60,131 nucleotides of DNA from Bacteroidaceae bacterium (GCA_030843315.1 JAUUPT010000021.1:1-60131); one strand, 5' to 3'. Shown: positions 39,271 through 47,564, numbered from the stretch's first letter. Program-made: numbers and translations. Notes: generated by a model from the letters alone, not told the origin.

Positions 39271-40551
39271 TTAGTATGCAAACAATGGATATTTCTTCAT
39301 TGTCTCATTCACGCGTGCGCGAACGTCAGCAATTACCTGTTCGTTTTCAACGTTGGAAAGTACTGTTTCAATCATTTCTGCAATTTCAACCATCAGGTCT
39401 TCCTTTGCACCGCGAGTAGTGATGGCAGGAGTACCCAGACGAATACCGGAAGTCTGGAAAGCAGAACGGCTGTCGAAAGGAACCATGTTCTTGTTTACGG
39501 TGATATCGGCAGATACCAATGCCTTTTCAGCAACTTTTCCGGTCAAATCGGGATATTTGCTACGCAGGTCTACCAGCATGGAATGATTGTCCGTACCACC
39601 GGAAACGATGGTGAAACCACGGTCTACCAAGGCTTGTGCCAAGACGGCGGCATTCTTCTTTACCTGCTTGGCATATTCTTTCCATTCGGGTTGCAGAATT
39701 TCACCGAAAGCAACTGCTTTGGCTGCAATGACGTGTTCCAGCGGACCACCTTGAATACCGGGGAATACAGCAGAATCGAGCAACTGAGACATCATCTTGA
39801 CTTCGCCTTTCGGAGTTTTCTTGCCCCACGGGTTGGGGAAATCCTTACCCATCATGATAACACCGCCACGAGGGCCACGCAACGTCTTGTGCGTAGTAGA
39901 AGTCACGATATGGGCATATTTCACCGGGTTATCCAGTTCACCGGCAGCAATCAGTCCGGCAGGATGAGCCATGTCTATCATCAGGATAGCACCTATCTTG
40001 TCTGCGATTTCACGCATACGCTTGTAGTCCCATTCACGAGAGTAAGCAGAACCGCCACCGATAATCATTTTCGGTTTCTCGCGCAAGGCAACTTCTTCCA
40101 TCTGGTCGTAGTCTACGCGTCCGGTTTCCTGGTTCAGATTGTATTCGCAAGGAGTATAGAGGATACCTGAAGTGTTGACTAAAGAACCATGAGAGAGGTG
40201 ACCGCCGTGTGCCAGGTTCAGTCCCATGAATTTGTCGCCTGCGTTCAGAACAGCAAGGAATACGGCTGCGTTGGCCTGTGCACCGGAGTGCGGCTGTACA
40301 TTGGCCCATTCTGCGCCGAAAATCTGTTTCAGACGGTCGATAGCAATTTGTTCACTTTGGTCTACTACCTCACAACCACCGTAGTAACGCTTGCCAGGAT
40401 ATCCTTCAGCATACTTGTTGGTGAGGCAGGAACCCATTGCCTGCATAACTTGGTCACTTACAAAGTTCTCTGATGCAATCAGTTCAATGCCTTTGAGCTG
40501 ACGTTGATGTTCTTTTTCGATGATATCGAAAATTAATTCGTCTCTTTTCAT
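39271..40551 (-). CDS. glyA: Serine hydroxymethyltransferase
   Basis: 426 residues. A PLP enzyme converting serine and THF to glycine and 5,10-methylene-THF. The PLP lysine is Lys222 in T-S-T-T-H-K-T-L-R-G-P-R-G-G; Y-A-E-G-Y-P-G-K-R-Y-Y-G-G (48-59), H-S-G-A-Q-A-N (88-94) and D-M-A-H are all present. Single gene with its own promoter. Confidence 0.98.
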   Translation of the reverse strand: MKRDELIFDIIEKEHQRQLKGIELIASENFVSDQVMQAMGSCLTNKYAEGYPGKRYYGGCEVVDQSEQIAIDRLKQIFGAEWANVQPHSGAQANAAVFLAVLNAGDKFMGLNLAHGGHLSHGSLVNTSGILYTPCEYNLNQETGRVDYDQMEEVALREKPKMIIGGGSAYSREWDYKRMREIADKIGAILMIDMAHPAGLIAAGELDNPVKYAHIVTSTTHKTLRGPRGGVIMMGKDFPNPWGKKTPKGEVKMMSQLLDSAVFPGIQGGPLEHVIAAKAVAFGEILQPEWKEYAKQVKKNAAVLAQALVDRGFTIVSGGTDNHSMLVDLRSKYPDLTGKVAEKALVSADITVNKNMVPFDSRSAFQTSGIRLGTPAITTRGAKEDLMVEIAEMIETVLSNVENEQVIADVRARVNETMKKYPLFAY

Positions 40552-40602
40552 TCTGCTTATTTAGATAAGTTTGATAAATCTATATTCTCTTATTTAAGCC
40601 CA

Positions 40603-40610
40603 CAAATTTA
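40603..40610 (-). promoter_or_regulatory. -7 element of glyA
   Basis: TAAATTTG on the minus strand, 51 bp upstream of the glyA ATG. No clear -33 box. Confidence 0.55.
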
Positions 40611-40655
40611 CAGGAAATAAATGAATATATGGAAAGAAAAGGCGGAAATTTTCTG

Positions 40656-41423
40656 TCAAAAGAGTATGCCGAAAGAAAAACTGAGCACATTGTCTCTGCG
40701 CTGGAAACGGATTCTATCGGTAGATTCTTCCATAGTGGCGTCGTTGGAAGGAACTTCATAAGCCACGTGTTTGGAAATGTTGTGCAAGCCTATGTCGTAA
40801 CGAAAATCGAAGAATATGCGCGAAATGGTGACTGCGACTCCTGCCGTGAAACTCAGGTTCAGCGGGCGCAGCTTTTCACGGATATTCCATTCATCGAAGT
40901 TATCGAAAGTAATGTCACTTTTTTTGTCCCATATATAGCGCACTTTGGGACCTCCGAAGATGGCAAGGCTGTAAGGACCTTCCTTGATGACATTGTACCC
41001 GTAGATTACCGGAATATCTATGCTATGGATAGATGAAGTAATGGAAGCTTCCTCCGGGATACTTCCGGTGGGAGCGCCCTCGGGCAAAGGTTTCTCGAAA
41101 GTGATGTTACAGCGATTGATATTGTACGATATTTCGGGCTGGAGGAAGTGACGGTCGAAGTTTATCCGCATAAAAACCGAGGCGAAGTAACCAATCTTAT
41201 AATTGTTCTGCACTTCGTCGATGGCTACATCGTTGATGCTGAATTGGGAGACAAGGAAGAGGGAAGAGGTGAAGCCTGCTTTCACGCCGAAGTTAACCGG
41301 ATGCTCATTGCTACGTTTGAAATGCAGTTCATCGGCAGTGCCGGGCACAACTGGAGTCTGTCCCCACATCGTTGCAGAGGTAGCCAGCAGGCAGAAGCAG
41401 ATAAAGAATACTTTCAGTTTCAT
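40656..41423 (-). CDS. PorT-like outer-membrane beta-barrel protein
   Basis: 255 residues from ATG 41423 (the frame can start at a GTG at 41441, but that lies in the stop-linked repeat). Signal peptide M-K-L-K-V-F-F-I-C-F-C-L-L-A-T-S-A-T-M-W-G-Q, then alternating strands (F-G-V-K-A-G-F-T-S-S-L-F, Y-F-A-S-V-F-M-R-I-N-F) of an eight-stranded barrel like PorT / OMP_b-brl_2. PorT of Porphyromonas is linked to type IX secretion, but this subfamily is broad and no other such genes are near, so a role in secretion should not be assumed. Last gene of the pyrBI transcript. Confidence 0.82.
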   Translation of the reverse strand: MKLKVFFICFCLLATSATMWGQTPVVPGTADELHFKRSNEHPVNFGVKAGFTSSLFLVSQFSINDVAIDEVQNNYKIGYFASVFMRINFDRHFLQPEISYNINRCNITFEKPLPEGAPTGSIPEEASITSSIHSIDIPVIYGYNVIKEGPYSLAIFGGPKVRYIWDKKSDITFDNFDEWNIREKLRPLNLSFTAGVAVTISRIFFDFRYDIGLHNISKHVAYEVPSNDATMEESTDRIRFQRRDNVLSFSFGILF

Positions 41424-41425
41424 CT

Positions 41426-41447
41426 TTCCGGATAAATTCACTAATTA
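41426..41447 (-). repeat. Stop-linked repeat after the flavin reductase gene
   Basis: On the minus strand TAATTAGTGAATTTATC, in which the first TAA is the stop codon of the flavin reductase and the next ATG follows at 41423. It matches the other stop-linked copies in its first 13 bases. Confidence 0.5.
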
Positions 41448-42017
41448 CTTATTTCCCTTTTTCTCGACAGACCATCCGAACTTGCCTATTTTATCGCCCA
41501 GTTCATAATATCCGCCATGCACATATACCAGTGGATTACTTTCAGCTAACTCCAGTTTACCGGTTTCCTGATTCAGGTTGCGGGTGTCGGCACGAACATT
41601 TACCACATCGGCAATGAACATATCGTGCGAACCGAGGGCTACAATCTCCTTCACCCGGCACTCGATGCAAAGCGGTGACTCCTCGATAAGGGGTGCGCTG
41701 ACGATGGTACTCTTGCCTGGGGTGAGATGCATTTCCTCAAATTTATTGTAATCTTTGCCGGAACGTACACCACACCAGTCCGTAGCCCGCGCCATTTCCT
41801 TTGTTGTCAGGTTGATGACAAACTCCATATTCCGTTTGATAATGCCGTAGGAGTGCCGTTCGGGACGTACGGATATATAACACATGGGCGGGTTCGTACA
41901 AATCGTCCCCGTCCATGCCACTGTCAATATGTTATATTCTTCCGGGGTGCTTCCGCAACTCACCATTACGGCAGGTAGCGGATAAATCATTGTTCCCGGT
42001 TTCCAGTCTTCTTTCAC
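41445..42017 (-). CDS. Flavin reductase family protein (FMN-binding split barrel)
   Basis: 190 residues. Split-barrel flavoprotein of the flavin reductase / DIM6 type: A-V-M-V-S-C-G-S at about 17-24, N-I-L-T-V-A-W-T-G-T-I-C-T-N-P-P-M, and V-R-P-E-R-H-S-Y-G-I-I (about 51-61). Family members use NAD(P)H to reduce FMN or serve as electron donors. It is 1 bp from pyrI, so it belongs to the pyrBI transcript; the link with pyrimidine synthesis is not explained by any pathway I know. Confidence 0.85.
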   Translation of the reverse strand: MKEDWKPGTMIYPLPAVMVSCGSTPEEYNILTVAWTGTICTNPPMCYISVRPERHSYGIIKRNMEFVINLTTKEMARATDWCGVRSGKDYNKFEEMHLTPGKSTIVSAPLIEESPLCIECRVKEIVALGSHDMFIADVVNVRADTRNLNQETGKLELAESNPLVYVHGGYYELGDKIGKFGWSVEKKGNK

Positions 42018-42018
42018 G

Positions 42019-42480
42019 CTAAATTATTTCGATTTCGTCTCTTTTTTGTTCTTTCTCGCAATAGTGGCATCTGATGGTGCAGCTGTCTTTGTTCACTACG
42101 TGGAATAACGTTGCCATCGGCTCGTTGTTCGTGATGCACTTCGGATTGGCGCATTTCACGATACCACGCAATTCTTCGGGCAGGCTTAGTTCGCGTTTTT
42201 CCACTACCTCGTAGTCGCGGATAATGTTCAGTTTTACATTGGGAGCCACCACGGCAATACGGTTTATTTCGTCATCACAGAAGAATTTGCCGGCAATCTT
42301 GATGATGCCTTTCGTACACAGTTTCTTACTTTTGAGATTGAAACCGATGGTGATGTTGTTGCTCATGTGTTCCAAACCGAGCAGGGAAACCACGGTAAAT
42401 AGCTTCTCGGAGGGGATATGGTCAATGACTGTGCCGTTTTCCAAAGCGGCTACTTGCAGTTCTTGTTTCTTATCGTTCAT
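42019..42480 (-). CDS. pyrI: Aspartate carbamoyltransferase regulatory chain
   Basis: 153 residues. The N-terminal allosteric nucleotide-binding domain (about 1-100) starts V-A-A-L-E-N-G-T-V-I-D-H-I-P; the C-terminal zinc domain has Cys110, Cys115, Cys138 and Cys141 (C-A-N-P-K-C and C-H-Y-C) that join it to the catalytic chain. So the enzyme here should be the class B, CTP/ATP-regulated dodecamer. 41 bp after pyrB. Confidence 0.97.
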   Translation of the reverse strand: MNDKKQELQVAALENGTVIDHIPSEKLFTVVSLLGLEHMSNNITIGFNLKSKKLCTKGIIKIAGKFFCDDEINRIAVVAPNVKLNIIRDYEVVEKRELSLPEELRGIVKCANPKCITNNEPMATLFHVVNKDSCTIRCHYCEKEQKRDEIEII

Positions 42481-42489
42481 CTTGAATTC

Positions 42490-42524
42490 TGATTTAATCG
42501 CAAATCACTAATCGTTTATCACTA
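42490..42524 (-). repeat. Stop-linked repeat in the pyrB-pyrI spacer
   Basis: On the minus strand the pyrB stop TAG is followed by TGATAAACGATTAGTGATTT and GCGATTA, a G-rich version of the family consensus TARTTAGTRATTTG. It stops about 13 bases before the pyrI start. Confidence 0.55.
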
Positions 42525-43451
42525 GCCTTTGACATCTTCCAGCGTGATGCCCAGCACATCACAGAGAATCGCTTCACGGGCATACAGTCCGTTTTGTGCC
42601 TGCTGGAAATAATATGCTTTGGGATTGTCGTCCACATCGTAGGCTATTTCGTTGACGCGGGGCAGGGGATGCAGAATGCGCAGATTGGGGCGGGTGCGTT
42701 CCAGCATCTTGTTGCGCAGGATATACACGTTCTTCACCCGTTCGTACTCCATGAGGTCGGTGAAGCGTTCACGCTGCACACGGGTCATGTAAAGAATATC
42801 TGCATCGGCAATGATTTCTTCGGTGAAATCGGTGTGCTCCACGTACTTGATGTTGTGCTCGCGGCAGTAGATTTTATACTCTTCCGGCATTCTCAGTTCA
42901 TCGGGGGCGATGAAGTGGAAAGTGGGATTGAAATGGCGCATTGCCATCAGCAGGGAGTGCACGGTACGGCCGTACTTCAGGTCGCCCACCAGGAAGATGT
43001 TCAGGTTTTCCAGCGTGCCCTGTGTCTTGTAGATGGAGTAGAGGTCGAGCATCGTTTGCGAGGGATGCTGGTTGGCTCCGTCTCCGGCATTGACGATGGG
43101 AACGGCGGTGACTTCACTGGCATAGCGGGCTGCCCCTTCGAGATGGTGGCGCATCACGATGATGTCGGCATAATTACTCACCATCTTGATGGTATCTTTC
43201 AGCGTTTCGCCTTTGGAGGAGCTGGTGGCCTTGGGGTCGGAGAAACCGATAACGCGTGCTCCGAGTCGGTTGGCCGCAGTCTCAAAACTGAGGCGGGTAC
43301 GGGTGGAAGGCTCGAAAAATAGGGTGGCGACTACTTTCCCGTCCAAGATGTGCCGGTTGGGATGTGCTTCAAACTCTTTGGCCATTTCGAGCATGTAGAG
43401 GATTTTCTCCCGGCTATGTTCGGCAATGGTAACTAAACTTCTGTTTTCCAT
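42522..43451 (-). CDS. pyrB: Aspartate carbamoyltransferase catalytic chain
   Basis: 309 residues. First committed step of pyrimidine synthesis: carbamoyl phosphate plus aspartate. Carbamoyl-phosphate motif F-E-P-S-T-R-T-R-L-S-F (47-57, with S49-T50-R51-T52-R53), H-P-S-Q-T-M-L-D and H-P-L-P-R-V-N-E-I. Upstream of pyrI as in E. coli. No leader peptide or attenuator hairpin is seen in the short leader. Confidence 0.98.
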   Translation of the reverse strand: MENRSLVTIAEHSREKILYMLEMAKEFEAHPNRHILDGKVVATLFFEPSTRTRLSFETAANRLGARVIGFSDPKATSSSKGETLKDTIKMVSNYADIIVMRHHLEGAARYASEVTAVPIVNAGDGANQHPSQTMLDLYSIYKTQGTLENLNIFLVGDLKYGRTVHSLLMAMRHFNPTFHFIAPDELRMPEEYKIYCREHNIKYVEHTDFTEEIIADADILYMTRVQRERFTDLMEYERVKNVYILRNKMLERTRPNLRILHPLPRVNEIAYDVDDNPKAYYFQQAQNGLYAREAILCDVLGITLEDVKG

Positions 43452-43483
43452 ATCGTTGAATTCATTTTTACTTTTCGAGAGTG

Positions 43484-43491
43484 TAAAGTTA
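43484..43491 (-). promoter_or_regulatory. Candidate -7 element of pyrB
   Basis: TAACTTTA on the minus strand, one base from TAnnTTTG, about 33 bp upstream of the pyrB ATG. Confidence 0.4.
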
Positions 43492-43560
43492 CGGAAAATC
43501 TACGGTCTACGGAAATCTCAAAGGAACTTTTTGCAAGAAAAATAGCCGGTTCCTGAAATG

Positions 43561-43714
43561 ACGCACTTCGCCGTCCGAAACCATGCATCTCAGCGCGGCA
43601 AACCACACACTTGGTGGCCCGCGAGCTGCGTCGTTTGTCTTAATGGGCTGCGTAGTTTGCCCTGCTGAGGTGTGTCATCTGCCCTGCTGAGGTGTGCCAT
43701 TTTTCGAACTGCGT
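43561..43714. repeat. 22-bp-pitch array F, GC-rich and diverged (7 units)
   Basis: Units start at 43561, 43583, 43605, 43627, 43649, 43671 and 43693, 22 bp apart. Two neighbours share GCCCTGCTGAGG and TGYGT starts; the second unit (CTCAGCGCGGCAAAC) is a near copy, inverted, of unit five (reverse complement CTCAGCAGGGCAAAC). The first three units read in one direction and the last four in the other. Same pitch as the AAAC-type arrays but a different core and a higher G+C. Confidence 0.75.
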
Positions 43715-43857
43715 TTTTCTTTTTTGCCTTCTCCTTCCGCTTCTTTTTTCTTCTGTTGTTGCTGTTGTTATTATATATAATAATATATAGGTGTATTTTC
43801 CTATTTATTTTCAGTTATACTGTTTATAATTAATGGATTATGTTTTTAAAAGCAACG
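43715..43857. other. Pyrimidine-rich stretch and AT-rich block in the pyrB-PBP1A gap
   Basis: Bases 43715-43770 are nearly all C/T on the plus strand, with TTCTTTTTTCTTCTG-like text, followed by an AT-rich block with TATATAATAATATATA (43775-43790). No gene or promoter recognised. Confidence 0.5.
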
Positions 43858-44000
43858 AAAAAATGCACAAAAAATGCTCAAAAAACGCATTTTTTTGATG
43901 AAAATCGTTCAAAAATCACTCAAAAAAGAGCAAAAATCGCTCAAAAAATGCGTTTTTTTGAGGTAAAAAGCGCCCAAAATACATGCTTTTTTATGCAAAA
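43858..44000. promoter_or_regulatory. Fourteen phased A/T-tracts: predicted strongly curved DNA upstream of the PBP1A gene
   Basis: Runs of 4-7 A or T start at 43858, 43869, 43880, 43890, 43901, 43911, 43922, 43932, 43943, 43953, 43965, 43976, 43987 and 43996. Steps are 9-12 bp with a mean of about 10.6, one turn of B-DNA. Such phasing adds the small bends of each tract into one large bend. It ends about 40 bp before the -7 box at 44039. Confidence 0.85.
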
Positions 44001-44038
44001 ATGAAGGAGAAGAATGCAATGCATCCAATATATTTACG

Positions 44039-44046
44039 TACCTTTG
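44039..44046 (+). promoter_or_regulatory. -7 element of the PBP1A operon
   Basis: TACCTTTG, 35 bp before the ATG, right after the curved A-tract block. A -33 TTTG is not seen, so the bend may take its place; this is an inference. Confidence 0.65.
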
Positions 44047-44081
44047 CCCTATTGTTAAATATCGATTTTTAGGAACCAAAC

Positions 44082-46406
44082 ATGATAAAGAAAGTCGTCA
44101 AAATCCTATGGATTTTAATCGCACTGATTGCGCTGGTGTGTGTCTTTATATTCTTCTCTATTGCGAAAGGCTGGATAGGCTATATGCCGCCGGTAGAAGA
44201 CCTGGAAAACCCGAATTATAAATTTGCCACAGAAGTGTTTTCTGATGACGGAAAGGTGCTCGGTACTTACTCTTATAGTAAGGAGAACCGTGTATTTGTG
44301 GGCTACAACGATTTATCCCCCCATGTCATCAACGCCCTGATTGCTACGGAAGACGTACGTTTTGCCGAACATTCGGGTATAGATGCCATCGCCTTGACCC
44401 GTGCGGTGGTGAAGCGCGGCGTTTTTATGCAGAAGAATGCCGGTGGTGGCAGTACCATTACCCAGCAGCTTTCCAAGCAACTCTATTCGCCCAGTGCCGA
44501 CAATCTGATGGAACGTCTTTTTCAGAAGCCCATAGAGTGGGTGATTGCCGTGAAACTGGAACGCTACTATACAAAGGAGGAAATCCTTACGATGTACCTC
44601 AACAAGTTCGACTTCCTGAACAATGCAGTGGGTATAAAAACGGCTGCTTTCACTTACTTCGGTTGCGAGCCGAAGGACTTGAAGATAGAAGAAGCCGCTA
44701 CTTTAATCGGTATGTGTAAGAATCCGTCGCTTTACAACCCGGTTCGCTTTAACGAGCGTTCCCGCGGCCGCCGCAATGTGGTGCTCGACCAAATGCGTAA
44801 AGCCGGATATATCACGGAAGCGGAATGTGACTCCCTGCAAGCGCTGCCATTGAAACTGATCTACAACCGTGTAGACCATAAAGAAGGATTGGCAACCTAC
44901 TTCCGCGAATACCTGCGTGGTGTGCTCACTGCCAAGAAGCCCGAGAAGGCTGATTACCGGGGCTGGCAAATGCAGAAGTTCTATGAAGACTCGCTCGATT
45001 GGGAAACCAACCCGTTGTTTGGCTGGTGCGAAAAGAACACCAAGAAAGACGGAACCAAATACAATCTTTATACCGACGGATTGAAAATCTATACCACTAT
45101 AGACTCGCGGATGCAGAAGTACGCCGAAGAGGCGGTGACCGAGCATTTGAAAGAATTGCAAGGCTACTTCTTTAAAGAAAAGAAAGGTGCCAAGAAAGCA
45201 CCGTATACTTTCCGGTTGACGCAGGAACAGGTAGACGAAATCCTGGGACGCGCCATGAGACTGTCCGACCGCTATCGCATTATGAAGAAAAACGGCGCTT
45301 CCGAAGCCGAAATAAAGAAGGCTTTTGATACGCCGGAAGAAATGTCCGTATTCAGTTGGGAAGGGGAAAAAGATACCATCATGACTCCGATGGACTCCAT
45401 CCGCTACTATAAATTCTTCCTTCGTGCCGGCTTCATGTCTATGGATCCGCGCAGTGGATATGTGAAGGCTTATGTAGGTGGCCCGAATTATCATTATTTC
45501 CAGTATGACATGGCAATGGTGGGGCGCCGTCAGATTGGTTCTACCATGAAACCCTTTGTCTACTCATTGGCAATGGAGAACGGTATTTCGCCCTGCGACC
45601 AAATACGTCACGTAGAATATCATGGGTTTGATGAAAACGGTATACCCTGGTCGCCTCGAAATGCCAATAACAAACGTTACGGAGAAATGGTGACCGTGAA
45701 ATGGGGATTGGCTAACTCGGATAACTGGATTACGGGGCATCTGATGGGTAAACTCAATCCTTATAATCTGAAGCGTCTGATTCAGACGTTCGGTGTCCGC
45801 AACCGTGAAATTGTGCCATCCATTGCGCTCTGCTTAGGCCCTTGTGAGGTTTCGGTAGGCGAAATGGTAAGTGCTTATACAGCTTTCCCGAATAAGGGAC
45901 TCAGAGTATCTCCGCTGTTTGTGACGCGCATTGAAGATAACGACGGCAATGTGCTGGCTACTTTCTCGCCGGAAATGCAGGAAGTTATCAGCGTGTCCAG
46001 CGCCTATAAGATGTTGGTTATGCTGCGCGCCGTTATCAATGAAGGTACCGGCGGACGTGTGCGACGTTTGGGTGTAAAAGCCGATATGGGCGGTAAGACC
46101 GGAACAACGAATTATAATGCCGATGGTTGGTTTATGGGCTTCACTCCGTCACTTGTATCCGGTTGCTGGGTAGGTGGTGAAGACCGTGATATCCATTTCG
46201 ATACAATGCTGCATGGGCAAGGTGCCTCTATGGCATTGCCTATCTGGGCCAAGTATATGGTGAAAGTGTTTGGTGACAAGACTTTGGGATATGATGAAAA
46301 TGAAACGTTCCAGTTGCCCGATGGCTATGATCCATGCAGGGATGCCATAGACGGAGAATCATACACTGAAGAACCGGTAGAAGGATTGGATGAATTGTTT
46401 AATTAA
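44082..46406 (+). CDS. Penicillin-binding protein 1A, bifunctional peptidoglycan synthase
   Basis: 774 residues, class A PBP. N-terminal membrane anchor (about 8-30), then glycosyltransferase family 51 domain with A-T-E-D-V-R-F-A-E-H-S-G-I-D (89-102, catalytic Glu) and G-G-G-S-T-I-T-Q-Q-L-S-K-Q-L-Y. Transpeptidase domain with S-T-M-K (active Ser in G-S-T-M-K-P-F), S-D-N and K-T-G-T-T. It polymerises and cross-links glycan outside the inner membrane. First of four closely spaced genes. Confidence 0.95.
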   Translation: MIKKVVKILWILIALIALVCVFIFFSIAKGWIGYMPPVEDLENPNYKFATEVFSDDGKVLGTYSYSKENRVFVGYNDLSPHVINALIATEDVRFAEHSGIDAIALTRAVVKRGVFMQKNAGGGSTITQQLSKQLYSPSADNLMERLFQKPIEWVIAVKLERYYTKEEILTMYLNKFDFLNNAVGIKTAAFTYFGCEPKDLKIEEAATLIGMCKNPSLYNPVRFNERSRGRRNVVLDQMRKAGYITEAECDSLQALPLKLIYNRVDHKEGLATYFREYLRGVLTAKKPEKADYRGWQMQKFYEDSLDWETNPLFGWCEKNTKKDGTKYNLYTDGLKIYTTIDSRMQKYAEEAVTEHLKELQGYFFKEKKGAKKAPYTFRLTQEQVDEILGRAMRLSDRYRIMKKNGASEAEIKKAFDTPEEMSVFSWEGEKDTIMTPMDSIRYYKFFLRAGFMSMDPRSGYVKAYVGGPNYHYFQYDMAMVGRRQIGSTMKPFVYSLAMENGISPCDQIRHVEYHGFDENGIPWSPRNANNKRYGEMVTVKWGLANSDNWITGHLMGKLNPYNLKRLIQTFGVRNREIVPSIALCLGPCEVSVGEMVSAYTAFPNKGLRVSPLFVTRIEDNDGNVLATFSPEMQEVISVSSAYKMLVMLRAVINEGTGGRVRRLGVKADMGGKTGTTNYNADGWFMGFTPSLVSGCWVGGEDRDIHFDTMLHGQGASMALPIWAKYMVKVFGDKTLGYDENETFQLPDGYDPCRDAIDGESYTEEPVEGLDELFN

Positions 46407-46410
46407 GGAA

Positions 46411-46785
46411 ATGGTTTATACAATCAGCATTGGCAGTAACGAGCATCGGAAAGACAATCTGGCATTGGCACGCAGGCGCTTGTCCGAGCTTTTCCCCGGA
46501 ATACGCTTCTCAAAGGAGGAGGAAACAAAACCTTTGTTCTTTCGTCGCCCGAACCTGTTCTCCAACCAAGTGGCGCGCTTTGCTTCGAACGACCGGGAAG
46601 CAGAAGTTACTTCCCGTCTGAAAGCTATTGAACGGGAAGCCGGAAGAACGCCGGAAGAGAAAAAGCAAGAAATTGTCCGGCTGGATATCGACTTGTTGTC
46701 CTGCGATGCTATCGTCTATAAACCGGAAGATTTGAAACGCGATTATATTCTTCGGGGTTTGGAAGAACTGGAACAGCAATCGTAA
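46411..46785 (+). CDS. FolK-like (HPPK) protein, short form
   Basis: 124 residues from ATG 46411, 4 bp after the PBP1A stop. T-I-S-I-G-S-N at the start and V-R-L-D-I-D-L-L-S-C-D (about 86-96) are the two hallmark stretches of 6-hydroxymethyl-7,8-dihydropterin pyrophosphokinase in folate synthesis, and the R-x-R-x-D-x-D pattern has become V-R-L-D-I-D. It is about 35 residues shorter than E. coli FolK (159): the loop between the two motifs and the C-terminal P-x-x-x-R-D-F-V region are reduced. May be a working short enzyme or a diverged one. Confidence 0.75.
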   Translation: MVYTISIGSNEHRKDNLALARRRLSELFPGIRFSKEEETKPLFFRRPNLFSNQVARFASNDREAEVTSRLKAIEREAGRTPEEKKQEIVRLDIDLLSCDAIVYKPEDLKRDYILRGLEELEQQS

Positions 46786-46810
46786 TTAGTAATTTATAAT
46801 TTGTAATTAT
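46782..46810 (+). repeat. Stop-linked AATT-type repeat in the folK-kdsB spacer
   Basis: GTAATTAGTAATTTATAATT, then TGTAATTAT, ending four bases before the kdsB ATG; its first TAA is the stop codon of the FolK-like gene. Same family as 4625 and 19408. Confidence 0.75.
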
Positions 46811-46814
46811 AGAA

Positions 46815-47564
46815 ATGAAATTCTTAGGAATCATCCCCGCCCGTTACGCATCTACGCGTTTTCCTGCCAAACCATTGGCAATGCTGGGCGGAAAGACTGT
46901 GATACAACGGGTGTACGAGCAAGTGGCAGGCGTCTTGGACGATGCATACGTAGCCACGGACGATGAGCGCATCGAAGCTGCGGTAAAGGCATTCGGAGGA
47001 AAAGTAGTGATGACTTCGGTAGACCATAAAAGCGGTACTGACCGTTGCTACGAGGCATGCACCAAGATTGGCGGACAATTTGACGTCGTTGTGAACATTC
47101 AGGGAGACGAACCCTTTATCCAACCCTCGCAGTTGCAAACCGTCAAGGCTTGTTTTGATGATCCTACTACCCAGATAGCCACTTTGGTGAAACCCTTCAC
47201 TGCCGACAATGGTTTTGAAGCATTAGAGAATGCGAATTCCCCCAAAGTAGTATTGAACAAGAATATGAATGCGCTTTACTTCAGCCGTTCCATCATCCCT
47301 TATCAGCGCAACACTGAGAAGGCGGACTGGCTGAAGAGTCATACCTATTATAAACATATCGGCCTGTATGCCTATCGCGTAGAAGTGCTGAAAGAAATAA
47401 CGGCTCTTCCCCAGTCTTCTCTGGAACTGGCAGAGTCGTTAGAACAGTTGCGTTGGCTGGAAAACGGATATACCATCAAGGCAGGTATCACCGAAGTGGA
47501 AACAATCGGCATTGACACGCCACAAGATTTGGAACGGGCGGAAGCCTTTTTAAAAGGTATGTAA
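46815..47564 (+). CDS. kdsB: 3-deoxy-manno-octulosonate cytidylyltransferase
   Basis: 249 residues. Activates KDO with CTP to CMP-KDO for the lipopolysaccharide core. I-I-P-A-R-Y-A-S-T-R-F-P-A-K-P-L (6-21), A-T-D-D-E-R-I (about 51-57) and N-I-Q-G-D-E-P-F (94-101) are the nucleotide- and Mg-binding motifs. Grouped here with a peptidoglycan synthase: both serve the cell envelope. Confidence 0.97.
   Translation: MKFLGIIPARYASTRFPAKPLAMLGGKTVIQRVYEQVAGVLDDAYVATDDERIEAAVKAFGGKVVMTSVDHKSGTDRCYEACTKIGGQFDVVVNIQGDEPFIQPSQLQTVKACFDDPTTQIATLVKPFTADNGFEALENANSPKVVLNKNMNALYFSRSIIPYQRNTEKADWLKSHTYYKHIGLYAYRVEVLKEITALPQSSLELAESLEQLRWLENGYTIKAGITEVETIGIDTPQDLERAEAFLKGM

Noticed and set aside
43452..43483. 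Pyrimidine-type attenuator or leader peptide before pyrB
   Set aside because: The leader is short and holds neither a small frame with a U-rich pause site nor a terminator hairpin.
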